The translations under genes were made by a program, and so were the position numbers. 64,000 bases of DNA. Origin: Tsukamurella spumae. Lineage in GTDB: Bacteria; Actinomycetota; Actinomycetes; Mycobacteriales; Mycobacteriaceae. Numbering within the stretch: the stretch's first letter is position 1; the number at the start of each line of letters is the position of its first letter. The stretch lies in the NCBI RefSeq assembly GCF_012396015.1, contig NZ_JAAXOQ010000002.1, forward strand, positions 186,001-250,000. Direction: 5' to 3'. Positions 36,341-44,451 of this stretch are shown here, piece after piece. The notes below the pieces were generated by a model, which did no database searches, was not told the DNA's origin, and saw only the letters and a program-made list of their open reading frames with translations.

Positions 36341-36700
36341 CTACGCGTTCTCGTCGGCGAGGAAGCCGCGGAAGGTCTCGAAGGCCCGCGCGCCGTGGAT
36401 CGTGGCGGGTCCGCCGTGCATGAGGAAGGTGACGCCGATCGCCTCGGCGGCCTCCTGCTCGGTGGCGCCCGCGCGCGCCGCGGCCTGGCCGTGGGAGGCG
36501 ACGCAGCCGTCGCAGCCCTCGACGACGCCGATCGCGAACGCGATGAGCTCCTTGGTCTTCTTGTCGAGCGCACCGTCGGCGAAGGCGGCGGAACTCAGGG
36601 CGCCGAATCCGGTGTAGACATCGGGGATGCGGCGCCGCAGCTCGCGGTGTTGCGGGCTGAGTCGGTGCAGGACCTGCTGGCCGTTCGTCTCGTCGGACAT
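36341..36700 (-). CDS. Carboxymuconolactone decarboxylase/AhpD-family protein
   Basis: The protein is 119 aa. It carries the active-site motif GCDGCVASH with Cys63, Cys66 and His70, as in AhpD and the thiol-active CMD proteins, and the family context FAIGVVEGCDGC. Peroxide or thiol redox function is likely rather than true ring decarboxylation. It sits 53 bp downstream of an MMPL gene on the same strand and may be co-transcribed with it. Confidence 0.85.
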   Translation of the reverse strand: MSDETNGQQVLHRLSPQHRELRRRIPDVYTGFGALSSAAFADGALDKKTKELIAFAIGVVEGCDGCVASHGQAAARAGATEQEAAEAIGVTFLMHGGPATIHGARAFETFRGFLADENA

Positions 36701-36753
36701 CGTTGTACTCCTTGTGATTTCGCTGTGGTTGAGGGTGGTGGGTCGGGCGGCGA

Positions 36754-38937
36754 TCAGTCGTGCGCGAAGCTGATGCGCGGCAGGATCCGATCGAGCCAGG
36801 ACGGGATGGCCCAGGCCTTCCGGCCGGCCAGGCGCAGGCCCACGGGGAGCAGCACCAGGCGCACCAGGAAGGTGTCCAGGAGCACGGCGACCCCGAGGAT
36901 GACGCCCATCTCCTTGGGCGGCAGCGGGCCCGAGAGGGCGAAGGTGAAGAACACCGCCACCATCACGCCGCCCGCGGCGAAGATGACCCGGCCCGAGTGG
37001 GCGACCGCGCCGACGGCGGCCTCCCGGGCGTCGCCGCTGCGCTCCCAGTGCTCCTTGGCCGACGAGAGCAGGAACACCGTGTAGTCCATCGCGATGGCGA
37101 AGATCATCGCGAAGAAGAACACCGGCGCCCACGCGTCGAGGAAGCCCTGCGGCTCGAAACCGAGCAGGCCCGAGCCGTGGCCCTCCTGGAAGACGAGCCG
37201 CGCGACACCGAAGGCGGCTGCGGTGGACAGCAGGCTGACGGCCGTGCCGAGGGCGGCGATGAGCGGGGCGCGGACCGCGACCAGCAGCAGGGCGAAGCCG
37301 AGGACCAGGATGATGCCGAGCACGATCGGCGTGTAGGTGTCCAGCTGGTGCTTGAGGTCCAGGTTCTCCACGGCGGCGCCGCCGAGGCGGGCATCGTCGG
37401 GCAGTGCGGACCGCAGCCGGTCGACGGTGGCCGACAGCTCCGGGTCCGACGGGCCCACGGTGGGCACCGCCTGGATCATGCTCAGGCCGCTGCCGTCGGT
37501 CGCGGGCACGGCGGGCATGGCGCCCGCGATCCCGGGATCGGTTCGCAGGGCCGCCGCGGCGGCGCCGGCGTGGTCGGTGGGGACCACGATCTGCAGGGTG
37601 CCCGGCGCGCCGGCGCCGAAGGCGCGCTGCACCTCGGCGTAGCCGATGCGGGCGCTCGCGTCGTCGGGGAGGACCGCGATGGACGGCATGGCCGTCTTGA
37701 GCCCGGCGATCGGCAGCGCGAGCGCGACGAGCACGAGCAGCGCGCCCGCGCCCCACACCGCCGGCCGGCGCCACAGTCGCTCGCCCCAGCGCTCGAAGAC
37801 GGGGGAGCGATGCGTGTCGAACGTGGCCCAGGGCAGGGCGATCCGGTTGATCTTCGCATCGAGCTTGAACAGCACCAGGGGCAGCAGGGTGAGCGTGGCG
37901 CCGAGCACGAAGATCACCGAGAGCACGATGCCGCCCGACACCGACCGGAACGACGGCGACGGGATGATCATCACGGCAGACAGTGAGATCATCACCGTGA
38001 TGCCGGAGAGCAGCACCGCCTTCCCCGCGGTGTCCATGGTCTGGGCGATCGCCCGTTCCCGGCTCAACTCCTGGCCGAATCGTGCTGCGCGGTACCGGAC
38101 CACGAGGAACAGTGCGTAGTCGATGCCGAGCGCCAGCGAGAACATCATGGCGAAGTTCATCGCCCAGATCGACGTCGGCACGATCTCATTGATCAGTACG
38201 AGGGATCCGGCCGAGGCGACGAGTCCGGCGATGGTCAGCAGCAGCGGGAGCCCGGCGGCGACGAGCGCGCCGAAGGCGATCACGAGGATGCCCAGGGTGA
38301 TGGGCCACGAGATCATCTCGGAGGTCATCATCGCGTCGAGGTTGGCCGCGTTGAAGTCCGACCAGAGCACGGATGCGCCCGTGGGGTTCACGGCGACGGT
38401 GCTGGTGGACAGGTCGTGCAGCCGGCCCTTGAGCTCGGTCGCGGCGCGGACCATGTCGTTCGGGTCGGCGCCCGCTCCGCCGATGACGATGGCGGTGCGG
38501 CCGTCGGCGCTCAGCGTCGCGCCCGGCTGCGGAGCGATGACCTCGGAGATGCGGTGATCGGCGCGCAGGGTGTCCGTCACCGCGGCGAGCACGCGCGGAC
38601 CGTCGCCCTCATCCAGCCGGCCGGCCGAGCTCGAGACCACCACCTGGAGGGCGCTGCTCGCGTTGCCCCCGAAGTGCTGTTGTGCGAGCTCACGCGCCTG
38701 CACGGATTCGGAGCCGTTGGCCTGCCAGCCCGCGCCGGAGAGGTTCTTCTCGACGAACGGGGCGAAGACGCCCAGGCCCACGACGATCGCGATCCAGGCG
38801 ATGGCGACGAGCTTGCCGTGACTGATGACCCAGAGGCCGAGGCGGCCCAGGGGGCCGGGACCGGCCGGGACGGTCGTGGGTGCGCCGCCCGTCGCGGGTG
38901 CGCCGGACGGCGGGCTCTCTTCGGTGGCGGATGACAT
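36754..38937 (-). CDS. MMPL-family RND transporter
   Basis: The protein is 727 aa with about 12 membrane helices in the 1+5+1+5 pattern of the family, two outer domains, and the GIDYALFLVVRYR and AMDYTVFLLSSAKEHW transmembrane segments with conserved Asp-Tyr proton pairs. MMPL proteins of mycolate-containing bacteria export lipids or drugs. The ATG at 38937 follows GGAAGG. It is divergent from DUF302 and a CsoR-like sensor across a metal-type operator, so its expression may respond to copper or persulfide stress. Confidence 0.9.
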   Translation of the reverse strand: MSSATEESPPSGAPATGGAPTTVPAGPGPLGRLGLWVISHGKLVAIAWIAIVVGLGVFAPFVEKNLSGAGWQANGSESVQARELAQQHFGGNASSALQVVVSSSAGRLDEGDGPRVLAAVTDTLRADHRISEVIAPQPGATLSADGRTAIVIGGAGADPNDMVRAATELKGRLHDLSTSTVAVNPTGASVLWSDFNAANLDAMMTSEMISWPITLGILVIAFGALVAAGLPLLLTIAGLVASAGSLVLINEIVPTSIWAMNFAMMFSLALGIDYALFLVVRYRAARFGQELSRERAIAQTMDTAGKAVLLSGITVMISLSAVMIIPSPSFRSVSGGIVLSVIFVLGATLTLLPLVLFKLDAKINRIALPWATFDTHRSPVFERWGERLWRRPAVWGAGALLVLVALALPIAGLKTAMPSIAVLPDDASARIGYAEVQRAFGAGAPGTLQIVVPTDHAGAAAAALRTDPGIAGAMPAVPATDGSGLSMIQAVPTVGPSDPELSATVDRLRSALPDDARLGGAAVENLDLKHQLDTYTPIVLGIILVLGFALLLVAVRAPLIAALGTAVSLLSTAAAFGVARLVFQEGHGSGLLGFEPQGFLDAWAPVFFFAMIFAIAMDYTVFLLSSAKEHWERSGDAREAAVGAVAHSGRVIFAAGGVMVAVFFTFALSGPLPPKEMGVILGVAVLLDTFLVRLVLLPVGLRLAGRKAWAIPSWLDRILPRISFAHD

Positions 38938-38953
38938 CCTGACTCCTTCCAGT

Positions 38954-39006
38954 AACCCCCTGGGGGGATGCGAACGAGAGCGAACCTAGCATCCCCCCGG
39001 GGGGTT
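38954..39006. promoter_or_regulatory. Inverted GC-rich operator between the MMPL and DUF302-CsoR genes
   Basis: AACCCCCTGGGGGGATGC (38954-38971) and GCATCCCCCCGGGGGGTT (38989-39006) are reverse complements with one mismatch, and each arm is itself a near-palindrome of C and G runs. GC-block sites of this kind are bound by CsoR/RcnR-family repressors. The right arm covers the -35 region in front of TACTGT near 39014, the probable -10 of the DUF302-CsoR pair. Confidence 0.7.
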
Positions 39007-39044
39007 GTGCAATACTGTGGTGGACGAGCGAAAGGAATGAACCC

Positions 39045-39440
39045 ATGGCGGAATTCACGATGAGTACGACGATCGATGCGCCCTACGAGGAGGCGGTCGC
39101 GCGCGTGCGAGCGGGCCTCGCGGAGGTCGGCTTCGGCGTGCTCACGGAGATCGACCTGAAGGCGACCCTCAAGGCGAAGCTGGACGTGGACGTGCCGCCG
39201 AAGGTGATCCTCGGCGCCTGCCGGCCGCAGCTCGCGCACGAGGCCCTCGGCATCGACCCGCGCGTGGCCGCGCTCCTGCCGTGCAACGTGGTGGTCTCGG
39301 CATCGGGTGACGCGCAGTCGCTGGTGGAGGTCATGGACCCGAATGTCATGCCCGAATTCACCGGCACCGCAGCGCTGTCCGTCGTCGCGGCGGACGCGCG
39401 TGAGCGGCTCGGCCGCATGGTGGAAGGGCTGGCGGCATGA
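39045..39440 (+). CDS. DUF302 domain protein
   Basis: The protein is 131 aa. The pattern DAPYEEAVARVRAGLAEVGF and the later VMDPNVM motif match DUF302, a small fold of unknown activity often found beside thiol, sulfur or metal stress genes. It overlaps the CsoR-type gene by 4 nt (ATGA at 39437-39440), so the two are one unit. It has Cys71-type residues (LGACRP, LPCNVV) that might sense or carry sulfur, but this is inference. Confidence 0.85.
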   Translation: MAEFTMSTTIDAPYEEAVARVRAGLAEVGFGVLTEIDLKATLKAKLDVDVPPKVILGACRPQLAHEALGIDPRVAALLPCNVVVSASGDAQSLVEVMDPNVMPEFTGTAALSVVAADARERLGRMVEGLAA

Positions 39441-39697
39441 AGATCCCGGAGGACGATGCGAAGCCGATCCTCACGCGCCTGCGGCGCGCGCACGGCCACC
39501 TGGCCACGGTGATCCGCATGCTGGACGAGGGGGAGGAGTGCGAGGACGTGCTCACCCAACTCGCCGCGGTGAACAAGGCGCTCGGACGGAGTGGCTACGC
39601 CCTCGTGGCCACCGGCCTGCAGCACTGCATCGCGACCGAGGGCCCCGAGAACGTCGACCAGCAGAAGCTGGAGAAGCTGTTCCTCTCGCTCGCGTGA
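39437..39697 (+). CDS. CsoR/DUF156-family metal- or persulfide-sensing repressor
   Basis: The protein is 86 aa, a four-helix DUF156 domain: LTRLRRAHGHLATVIRMLDE then CEDVLTQLAAV. Of the copper-site residues known in CsoR (Cys, His, Cys), Cys35 and Cys64 are present but the position of the His four residues before the second Cys is Gly60. That is the pattern of persulfide-sensing CstR-like proteins rather than copper CsoR. It should bind the GC-rich operator upstream and control its own operon and probably the MMPL gene. Confidence 0.85.
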   Translation: MKIPEDDAKPILTRLRRAHGHLATVIRMLDEGEECEDVLTQLAAVNKALGRSGYALVATGLQHCIATEGPENVDQQKLEKLFLSLA

Positions 39698-39831
39698 GTG
39701 CTGCCGGGCGCACGTGCCGGCATGCCGTCGATCCCGAGGACGACGGAGAACGCGGGTGGTTGGTACTCGATATGGGGGAGGTATGTCCCGACGAGGGGTG
39801 CGGTTCATGGCGCCCCCGAGTGGTGTCCTCG

Positions 39832-39861
39832 TAGGCTGGATCGCGACGCGGATCCGCGTCG
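39832..39861 (+). promoter_or_regulatory. Putative -10 and palindrome in the universal-stress-protein leader
   Basis: TAGGCT (39832-39837) could be the -10 of the Usp gene. Just after it the perfect 18-bp palindrome CGACGCGGATCCGCGTCG (39844-39861) lies at the start of the transcript, where a repressor or an RNA hairpin would act. The remaining part of the 188-bp gap shows nothing. Confidence 0.4.
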
Positions 39862-39885
39862 GCATTCCTTCAGGAGGGTTCCGCA

Positions 39886-40809
39886 ATGGGTGAGTCTCGG
39901 GCCGATATCGAATCGATCGAAGCGCGTTTGCCGAAGTCCTATGTGCTTGTGGGAGTTGATGGTTCGGACAGGTCGCTGGATGCCGTCCGATGGGCGGCCG
40001 CGGAAGCGGTACGCCGTGGGAAGCCACTGGTGATCGCGAGTGCGGCGGACACCGCCGCGGCGGCGCTGGGGTTCAATCTGACCGCCTCGGATTCGTTCTA
40101 CCGCTATCTGGAGGGACGGACCGACGAGGCGCTCGCCGCGGCGAAGGCGGCGGCGCGCGAGACCCGACCGGAGGTGGAGATCGGCACGGTGTCCGGAGCG
40201 ACGAAGCCGGTCGATCTCCTGACCTCGCTGTCGGAGAACTCCGTGCTGACGGTGGTCGGTGACACCGGGGCGAGCGGGTTCTCCCGCGCACTCATCGGGT
40301 CGGTCGCGCAAGGTGTCGCCCGCAAGGTGACGGGACCGGTCGCGGTCGTCCGTGGAACCGCGGCCGCGGACGGGGCGGTCGTGGTCGGCGTGGACGGCTC
40401 CGAGGTGAGCGCGACCGCCGTGCGCGCAGCGTTCGAGGAGGCCTCGGCGCGCGGGGTGGATCTGATCGCGGTCCACGCCTGGACGGATCTGCCCGCCTCG
40501 TACGCGGCGGCGTACGCCGCCGCGTACGACATCGACTGGGAGGCGGAGCGCACGCGGGAGGAGGCCGCACTGGCCGAGAACCTCGCGGGATACGCCGACG
40601 AGTTTCCCGATGTGACGGTCGCGCGTGTGGTCACGCGCGGTGACGCGACCGCAGCTCTGGTCCACCACAGTGAGGGCGCGAGCCTGGTCGTCGTGGGTAG
40701 CCACGGACGCGGTGCGGTGGGCGCCTTCCTCCTCGGGTCCGTCAGCGGGCACGTCATCGCGCACTCGGCGAGTCCGGTGTTGATCGTGCGCAACCCCGTC
40801 CAGTCCTGA
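39886..40809 (+). CDS. Tandem universal stress protein
   Basis: The protein is 307 aa, two Usp domains in one chain. Domain 1 starts VLVGVDGSDRSLDAVRWAA and domain 2 starts VVVGVDGSEVSATAVRAAF; domain 2 keeps the ATP loop GSHGRGAVGAFLLGSVS, and domain 1 has the shorter GDTGASGFSRALIGSVA. It should bind ATP, as in mycobacterial dosR-regulon Usp proteins, though no DosR box is visible upstream. AGGAGG lies 7 nt before the ATG. Confidence 0.92.
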   Translation: MGESRADIESIEARLPKSYVLVGVDGSDRSLDAVRWAAAEAVRRGKPLVIASAADTAAAALGFNLTASDSFYRYLEGRTDEALAAAKAAARETRPEVEIGTVSGATKPVDLLTSLSENSVLTVVGDTGASGFSRALIGSVAQGVARKVTGPVAVVRGTAAADGAVVVGVDGSEVSATAVRAAFEEASARGVDLIAVHAWTDLPASYAAAYAAAYDIDWEAERTREEAALAENLAGYADEFPDVTVARVVTRGDATAALVHHSEGASLVVVGSHGRGAVGAFLLGSVSGHVIAHSASPVLIVRNPVQS

Positions 40810-40825
40810 CCGGTGCGGCGGAGGC

Positions 40826-42091
40826 CTAGGTCAGCTCGTCGACGGTGACCGTGAAGCCCTGGGCGCGTAGGTGATCGGCCAGCACGTCGCCGAGGGCGAC
40901 GGCGGGGGTCAGGACGCCGGCGTAGGTGGGCAGGGGGGCGCCGCCGCGGGTGGCGTCGCCGTCGAGGGCCAGTGCCAGGGAGGCCTCGCCGAGCATGACG
41001 GCGGTGCCGCTGTAACCGGGGTCGAGCTGGGCGCCGATGGTCGCGCGGTAGCGCCGGCCGCTCGTGGTGCGGGTGTACACCTCACCGCGGAAGCGGCCCT
41101 TGGCCTGGGATGCCTCGCTCGGCCCCTCGCCGGGCGCCGGGAGGATCCGGTCGAGGACGGGGCGCAGCGGCTTGATCGCCAGCGCCGCCATGCCCACGGC
41201 GAGGGCGCCCTGCACGGCGTGGGAGGCCACCGTCGAAACGATCGGATGGGAGCCGACGGACATCGTCTCGCGGTAGCGGAAGTCGGGGCCGTAGCCGAAG
41301 TCGAGCAGGCCGTTGCTGCGGCGCACGACGCGGGTGTTGTAGCTGCCCATGAAGAACGGCGCGAGCTTCCCGGACAGGGACGGGTCGACGGTCTTCGCGT
41401 CCACCACCGAGAGGTCGCCCGGCTGCTTGCGGGCCTCGCGGCTGTCGTCGACCGTCAGCGAGTGCGGCCGGCCCGCGATGCGCCGGGCCTCGCGGTCGAC
41501 GCTCACCTCGTCGGCGAGGCCGATCGCGGAGGCGATGGTGCCGCCGCTCGCGCCGCCGCGCAGGTCGCGCATGACGAGCGTCGTGGAACCGAGCGTGCCG
41601 GCACCGTCGGCCTTCGCGCGCTCGTAGACGAGGAAGGTGCCCAGATCCGAAGGGATCGAGTCGAATCCGCACGAGTGCACGATCTTCGTACCGTTCGCCA
41701 CGGCCTGCTCGTGAAACTTGTCGATCGAGCGGCGCGCGAACAGCACCTCGCCCGTGAGGTCGGTGTAGTGGGTGCCGGCGTTGACGCACGCGCCCACCAC
41801 CGTCTCCCCGTACCGGGCGTAGGGGCCGACGGTGCTGCACAGGACCGTGGTGCGCGCGACCATCTCGTCGAGGGTGGAGGGCCTGTCGACGTCCGCGACG
41901 ACGAGCCCGAAGTCCTTCGCGCCGTCTCCCAGGCCCGCGCGCAGCTTCTCCAGCTTGGCCTGCGTGCGGCCGGCCAGCGCGATGCGCACGCCGTCCGGCG
42001 CGTGGTTGGCGAGGTGGCGCGCCGTCAGCTCACCGACGAAGCCCGTCGCGCCGAAGACGATGAGGTCGAATTCCCTGGTACCCGCAGTCAT
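40826..42091 (-). CDS. Trans-acting enoyl reductase/saccharopine dehydrogenase-like protein
   Basis: The protein is 421 aa, NADP-binding Rossmann domain at the N-terminus (IVFGATGFVGELTARHL at residues 11-27) and an extended C-terminal domain. It resembles mycobacterial Rv2449c and Rv2953, the latter being a trans-acting enoyl reductase that acts with polyketide synthases for phthiocerol lipids. No PKS gene is nearby, so another lipid reductase function is likely. It is 9 bp from the end of the AbrB-like permease gene (42101), so the two may be co-transcribed. Confidence 0.8.
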   Translation of the reverse strand: MTAGTREFDLIVFGATGFVGELTARHLANHAPDGVRIALAGRTQAKLEKLRAGLGDGAKDFGLVVADVDRPSTLDEMVARTTVLCSTVGPYARYGETVVGACVNAGTHYTDLTGEVLFARRSIDKFHEQAVANGTKIVHSCGFDSIPSDLGTFLVYERAKADGAGTLGSTTLVMRDLRGGASGGTIASAIGLADEVSVDREARRIAGRPHSLTVDDSREARKQPGDLSVVDAKTVDPSLSGKLAPFFMGSYNTRVVRRSNGLLDFGYGPDFRYRETMSVGSHPIVSTVASHAVQGALAVGMAALAIKPLRPVLDRILPAPGEGPSEASQAKGRFRGEVYTRTTSGRRYRATIGAQLDPGYSGTAVMLGEASLALALDGDATRGGAPLPTYAGVLTPAVALGDVLADHLRAQGFTVTVDELT

Positions 42092-42100
42092 GCCGCGATG

Positions 42101-43210
42101 TTAGCAGTGTTCGCGCGCAGCGTGTGCACCGCCTCGTACGCTGACGGCGGGAGCCTCGTCGCGGCGATGGGAGCGCAAACGCTGGAAGCCCCGGGCCGCC
42201 GCGGGGGCGAGGAAGAGCATGAGCAGGACCCGGATCAGCTGCGCCGCGACGACGAAGGTGATGTCGACGTTCGACGACGCGGCGACCGCGAGCACGGCGT
42301 AGATGCCGCCCGGCGTGGTCGCGAGGTAGCCGTCGAGGGTGGAGACGCCGGTCATCGCGGACAGGGCGAAACCGAGACCGGCGCAGCCGATCCCGACGCC
42401 GACGATGAGCAGGATCGCCCAGGGCAGCAGACGCGCCATCGACTTCAATGACTCCCGGGTGAAGCCCACGCCCGCCTGCCAGCCGATCACCAGGTAGCCG
42501 GCCGCCACGAGGAGTGAGGGCACCGTCGCCCCCGCGGCGACGCCCGACAGCGACAGCGCGGCGGAGGCGACGAGCGGGCCCAGGAGCCCGCCCGCGGGGA
42601 TCCGGGTCGCGAGCCCGACGGCGAGCCCGCCGCCCACGCAGAGCGCGGTGAACCCGAGATCGAACCACCACGGCCGGCCCGCACCGGACTCCGCGACCGA
42701 CCTCCCGGACAGGTGCGGGTACAGCGTCGCAACCAGCGGCAGGGTGATCGTCACCAGGCCCACCCGCAGGTACTGGACCACGGCGACGATCTTGTCGTCT
42801 CCGCCCAGTTCGCGGGCGATCGCCACCAGCCCCGACGCGCCGCCCGCGACCAGCGCGAGCGAGCCCGTGATCGAATCGGTGTCCCGGTGCCGGCCGAGCA
42901 GTGCTCCGGCGCCCACGGACAGCAGGAGGGTGGCGATCCCGACCAGCAGCGCCGCCGGCCACCGCGATCCGAGCGCCGCGACCGTGTGCGCCTGCATGAG
43001 CGTGCCGATGTAGGCGCCGAGCACGCCCTGCGCCACGAGCTGCACCGGCCGCGGGATCGGCCCGGGGGCCCGCCCGATCAGCGCCGCGGCCACCGCGCAC
43101 ACCAGCGCCGCGAACAGCGGGGCGCTGGGCACGCCGGCGGCGATGAGTGCCGCGGACAGCGCGCAGGAGGCGGCGATCAGGCCGGCCCACCTCGTCAGTT
43201 CGCTACGCAT
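42101..43210 (-). CDS. AbrB-family membrane protein (duplicated permease)
   Basis: The protein is 369 aa with ten or so membrane helices in two similar halves (ALVCAVAAALIGRAPGPIPR and GLLGPLVASAALSLSG), the AbrB/PF05145 layout known from a gene in E. coli linked to aidB. A transport role is suspected but no substrate is known. The ATG at 43210 begins MRSELTRWAG; a TTG at 43246 would add 12 residues. It is divergent from a MarR regulator. Confidence 0.8.
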   Translation of the reverse strand: MRSELTRWAGLIAASCALSAALIAAGVPSAPLFAALVCAVAAALIGRAPGPIPRPVQLVAQGVLGAYIGTLMQAHTVAALGSRWPAALLVGIATLLLSVGAGALLGRHRDTDSITGSLALVAGGASGLVAIARELGGDDKIVAVVQYLRVGLVTITLPLVATLYPHLSGRSVAESGAGRPWWFDLGFTALCVGGGLAVGLATRIPAGGLLGPLVASAALSLSGVAAGATVPSLLVAAGYLVIGWQAGVGFTRESLKSMARLLPWAILLIVGVGIGCAGLGFALSAMTGVSTLDGYLATTPGGIYAVLAVAASSNVDITFVVAAQLIRVLLMLFLAPAAARGFQRLRSHRRDEAPAVSVRGGAHAAREHC

Positions 43211-43245
43211 GAAAACAAGTATCTGCGTGATAAACGCGCTACGCA
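43201..43245. repeat. Direct repeat CGCTACGCA spanning the AbrB start
   Basis: CGCTACGCA occurs at 43201-43209 and again at 43237-43245, 36 bp apart, on either side of the probable transcription start of the AbrB-like gene. It may be a MarR-type site. The TAAACT box of the MarR gene is about 30 bp further on. Confidence 0.4.
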
Positions 43246-43284
43246 ACTCGCAAAATGCACAAAAGTATGAAGTAAACTCTTGCT

Positions 43285-43698
43285 ATGTCCGATGTCAGTG
43301 AGCTCCGCTACGGCGTGCATTCTCTGAGCCGGGAGATCCGGGCCCACCGCCGCCCAGGCCCGCTCACCGAGACCCAGTTCCTCATCCTGGGGGCCCTCGG
43401 CCGCGGCGGACCGGCGACGCCCGCCGATCTCGGCGAGGCCCTGCACGTCCGCTCCCAGACCCTCACCCCCGCGCTGAACGGCCTCGCCGACGCGGGTCTC
43501 GTGGGGCGGCGCCGGGACGAGGCGGACCGTCGGCGGCAGTACGTGGAGCTCACCGCCGAGGGGCGCGCCGTCATCGAGGACGACCGGGCCACCCGCAACG
43601 CGTGGCTCGAGGCCGCCATGGCGGAGCGGCTCACGCCGCTCGAACGCGAGGTGCTCCTGCTCGCCGGTCCCGTGCTGGCGAAGCTGGCCGGCGGCTAG
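43285..43698 (+). CDS. MarR-family transcriptional regulator
   Basis: The protein is 137 aa with the winged helix at about residues 25-95 (ETQFLILGALGRGGPATPAD; DEADRRRQYVELTAEG). TAAACT lies 6 nt before the ATG, so it is leaderless. Its divergent position opposite the AbrB-like permease suggests it controls that gene, in the way many MarR repressors sit beside exporters. Confidence 0.85.
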   Translation: MSDVSELRYGVHSLSREIRAHRRPGPLTETQFLILGALGRGGPATPADLGEALHVRSQTLTPALNGLADAGLVGRRRDEADRRRQYVELTAEGRAVIEDDRATRNAWLEAAMAERLTPLEREVLLLAGPVLAKLAGG

Positions 43699-43705
43699 TG
43701 GGCGG

Positions 43706-44362
43706 CTACGCGCCGATCCGGACGATCCCGTCCCGGCGCAGTAGGTTCTTCACGCCGTCGTCCTCGCCGAACAGATAGGCGCGAGCGAGCAGGTCGTTGA
43801 AGGCGTCGGCGACGGTGGGGTCGGTGTCGGAGACCGGCACCACCAGGAGCAGGCCCGTCCCCGCGCCGAGCAACAGGTGGTTCGCGGCGAACAGGGCCGT
43901 GCGCTTGTTGCCGTCCTCGAAGGGCTGGGCCCGCGCGACGCCCACGAACAGCGACAGTGCCGACTCGATCGGATCCGTTCCGGCCGTGAGGGTCTCGACG
44001 AGGTTGCGCAGGCCCTCGTCGGTGAGGGCCTCGGGAGAATGCCGGCCGTACCGGGTGCGCACGCCGATCCGCTGCTCCGCGGTGCGCAGCTCGCCGGGGT
44101 GCAGTGCACCGCTGCGGGTGATCCGTGCGTTGATGTCTCGGACGAGCGCGGCGTCGGTCCGCCGCGCGGCACCGTCGAGGATGAACGCGGCCGCGTCGCG
44201 AAGGTCCTCCAAGAGGGCGAGATCGGCCCGTGAGGTGATGCCCTCGACGCTGCCGGAACGGAGGAAGTCCTCCGTGTCGAGGCGGCCGGTCGACAGCCCG
44301 TCGAAGACCTTGCCGGACGAGTACACGACGCCCGCGAGGTCGGTGACGGTGATCGCGGTCAT
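43706..44362 (-). CDS. Fic-family protein with altered catalytic His
   Basis: The protein is 218 aa. The Fic core motif normally HxFxDGN(G/K)R reads [10 protein letters not shown] at residues 146-155: the catalytic His is Gln here, while the DGNKR nucleotide-binding part is intact and a preceding TRYGRHSPE flap is present. AMPylation or phosphorylation by the usual route should be lost or changed. It might be a natural non-catalytic regulator or use another reaction. No antitoxin partner is visible. It overlaps nothing and lies 90 bp from menD on the other strand. Confidence 0.8.
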   Translation of the reverse strand: MTAITVTDLAGVVYSSGKVFDGLSTGRLDTEDFLRSGSVEGITSRADLALLEDLRDAAAFILDGAARRTDAALVRDINARITRSGALHPGELRTAEQRIGVRTRYGRHSPEALTDEGLRNLVETLTAGTDPIESALSLFVGVARAQPFEDGNKRTALFAANHLLLGAGTGLLLVVPVSDTDPTVADAFNDLLARAYLFGEDDGVKNLLRRDGIVRIGA

Positions 44363-44451
44363 CCTCTGCTCCCTCCTCGCGGCGTCCCGCACGACGGTAC
44401 GTCAGGTGCCGGGAGCCGGGCGAGCGCGAATGCGGTCGTAAGGTGGTGCGC

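Noticed and set aside
39437-39697. Copper-sensing CsoR
   Set aside because: The His expected between the two cysteines is Gly, so I describe it only as the CsoR/DUF156 family, possibly persulfide-sensing.
39698-39885. DosR box upstream of the universal stress protein
   Set aside because: GTATGTCCCGACGAGGGG has only a vague similarity; no symmetric GGGACT/AGTCCC element.
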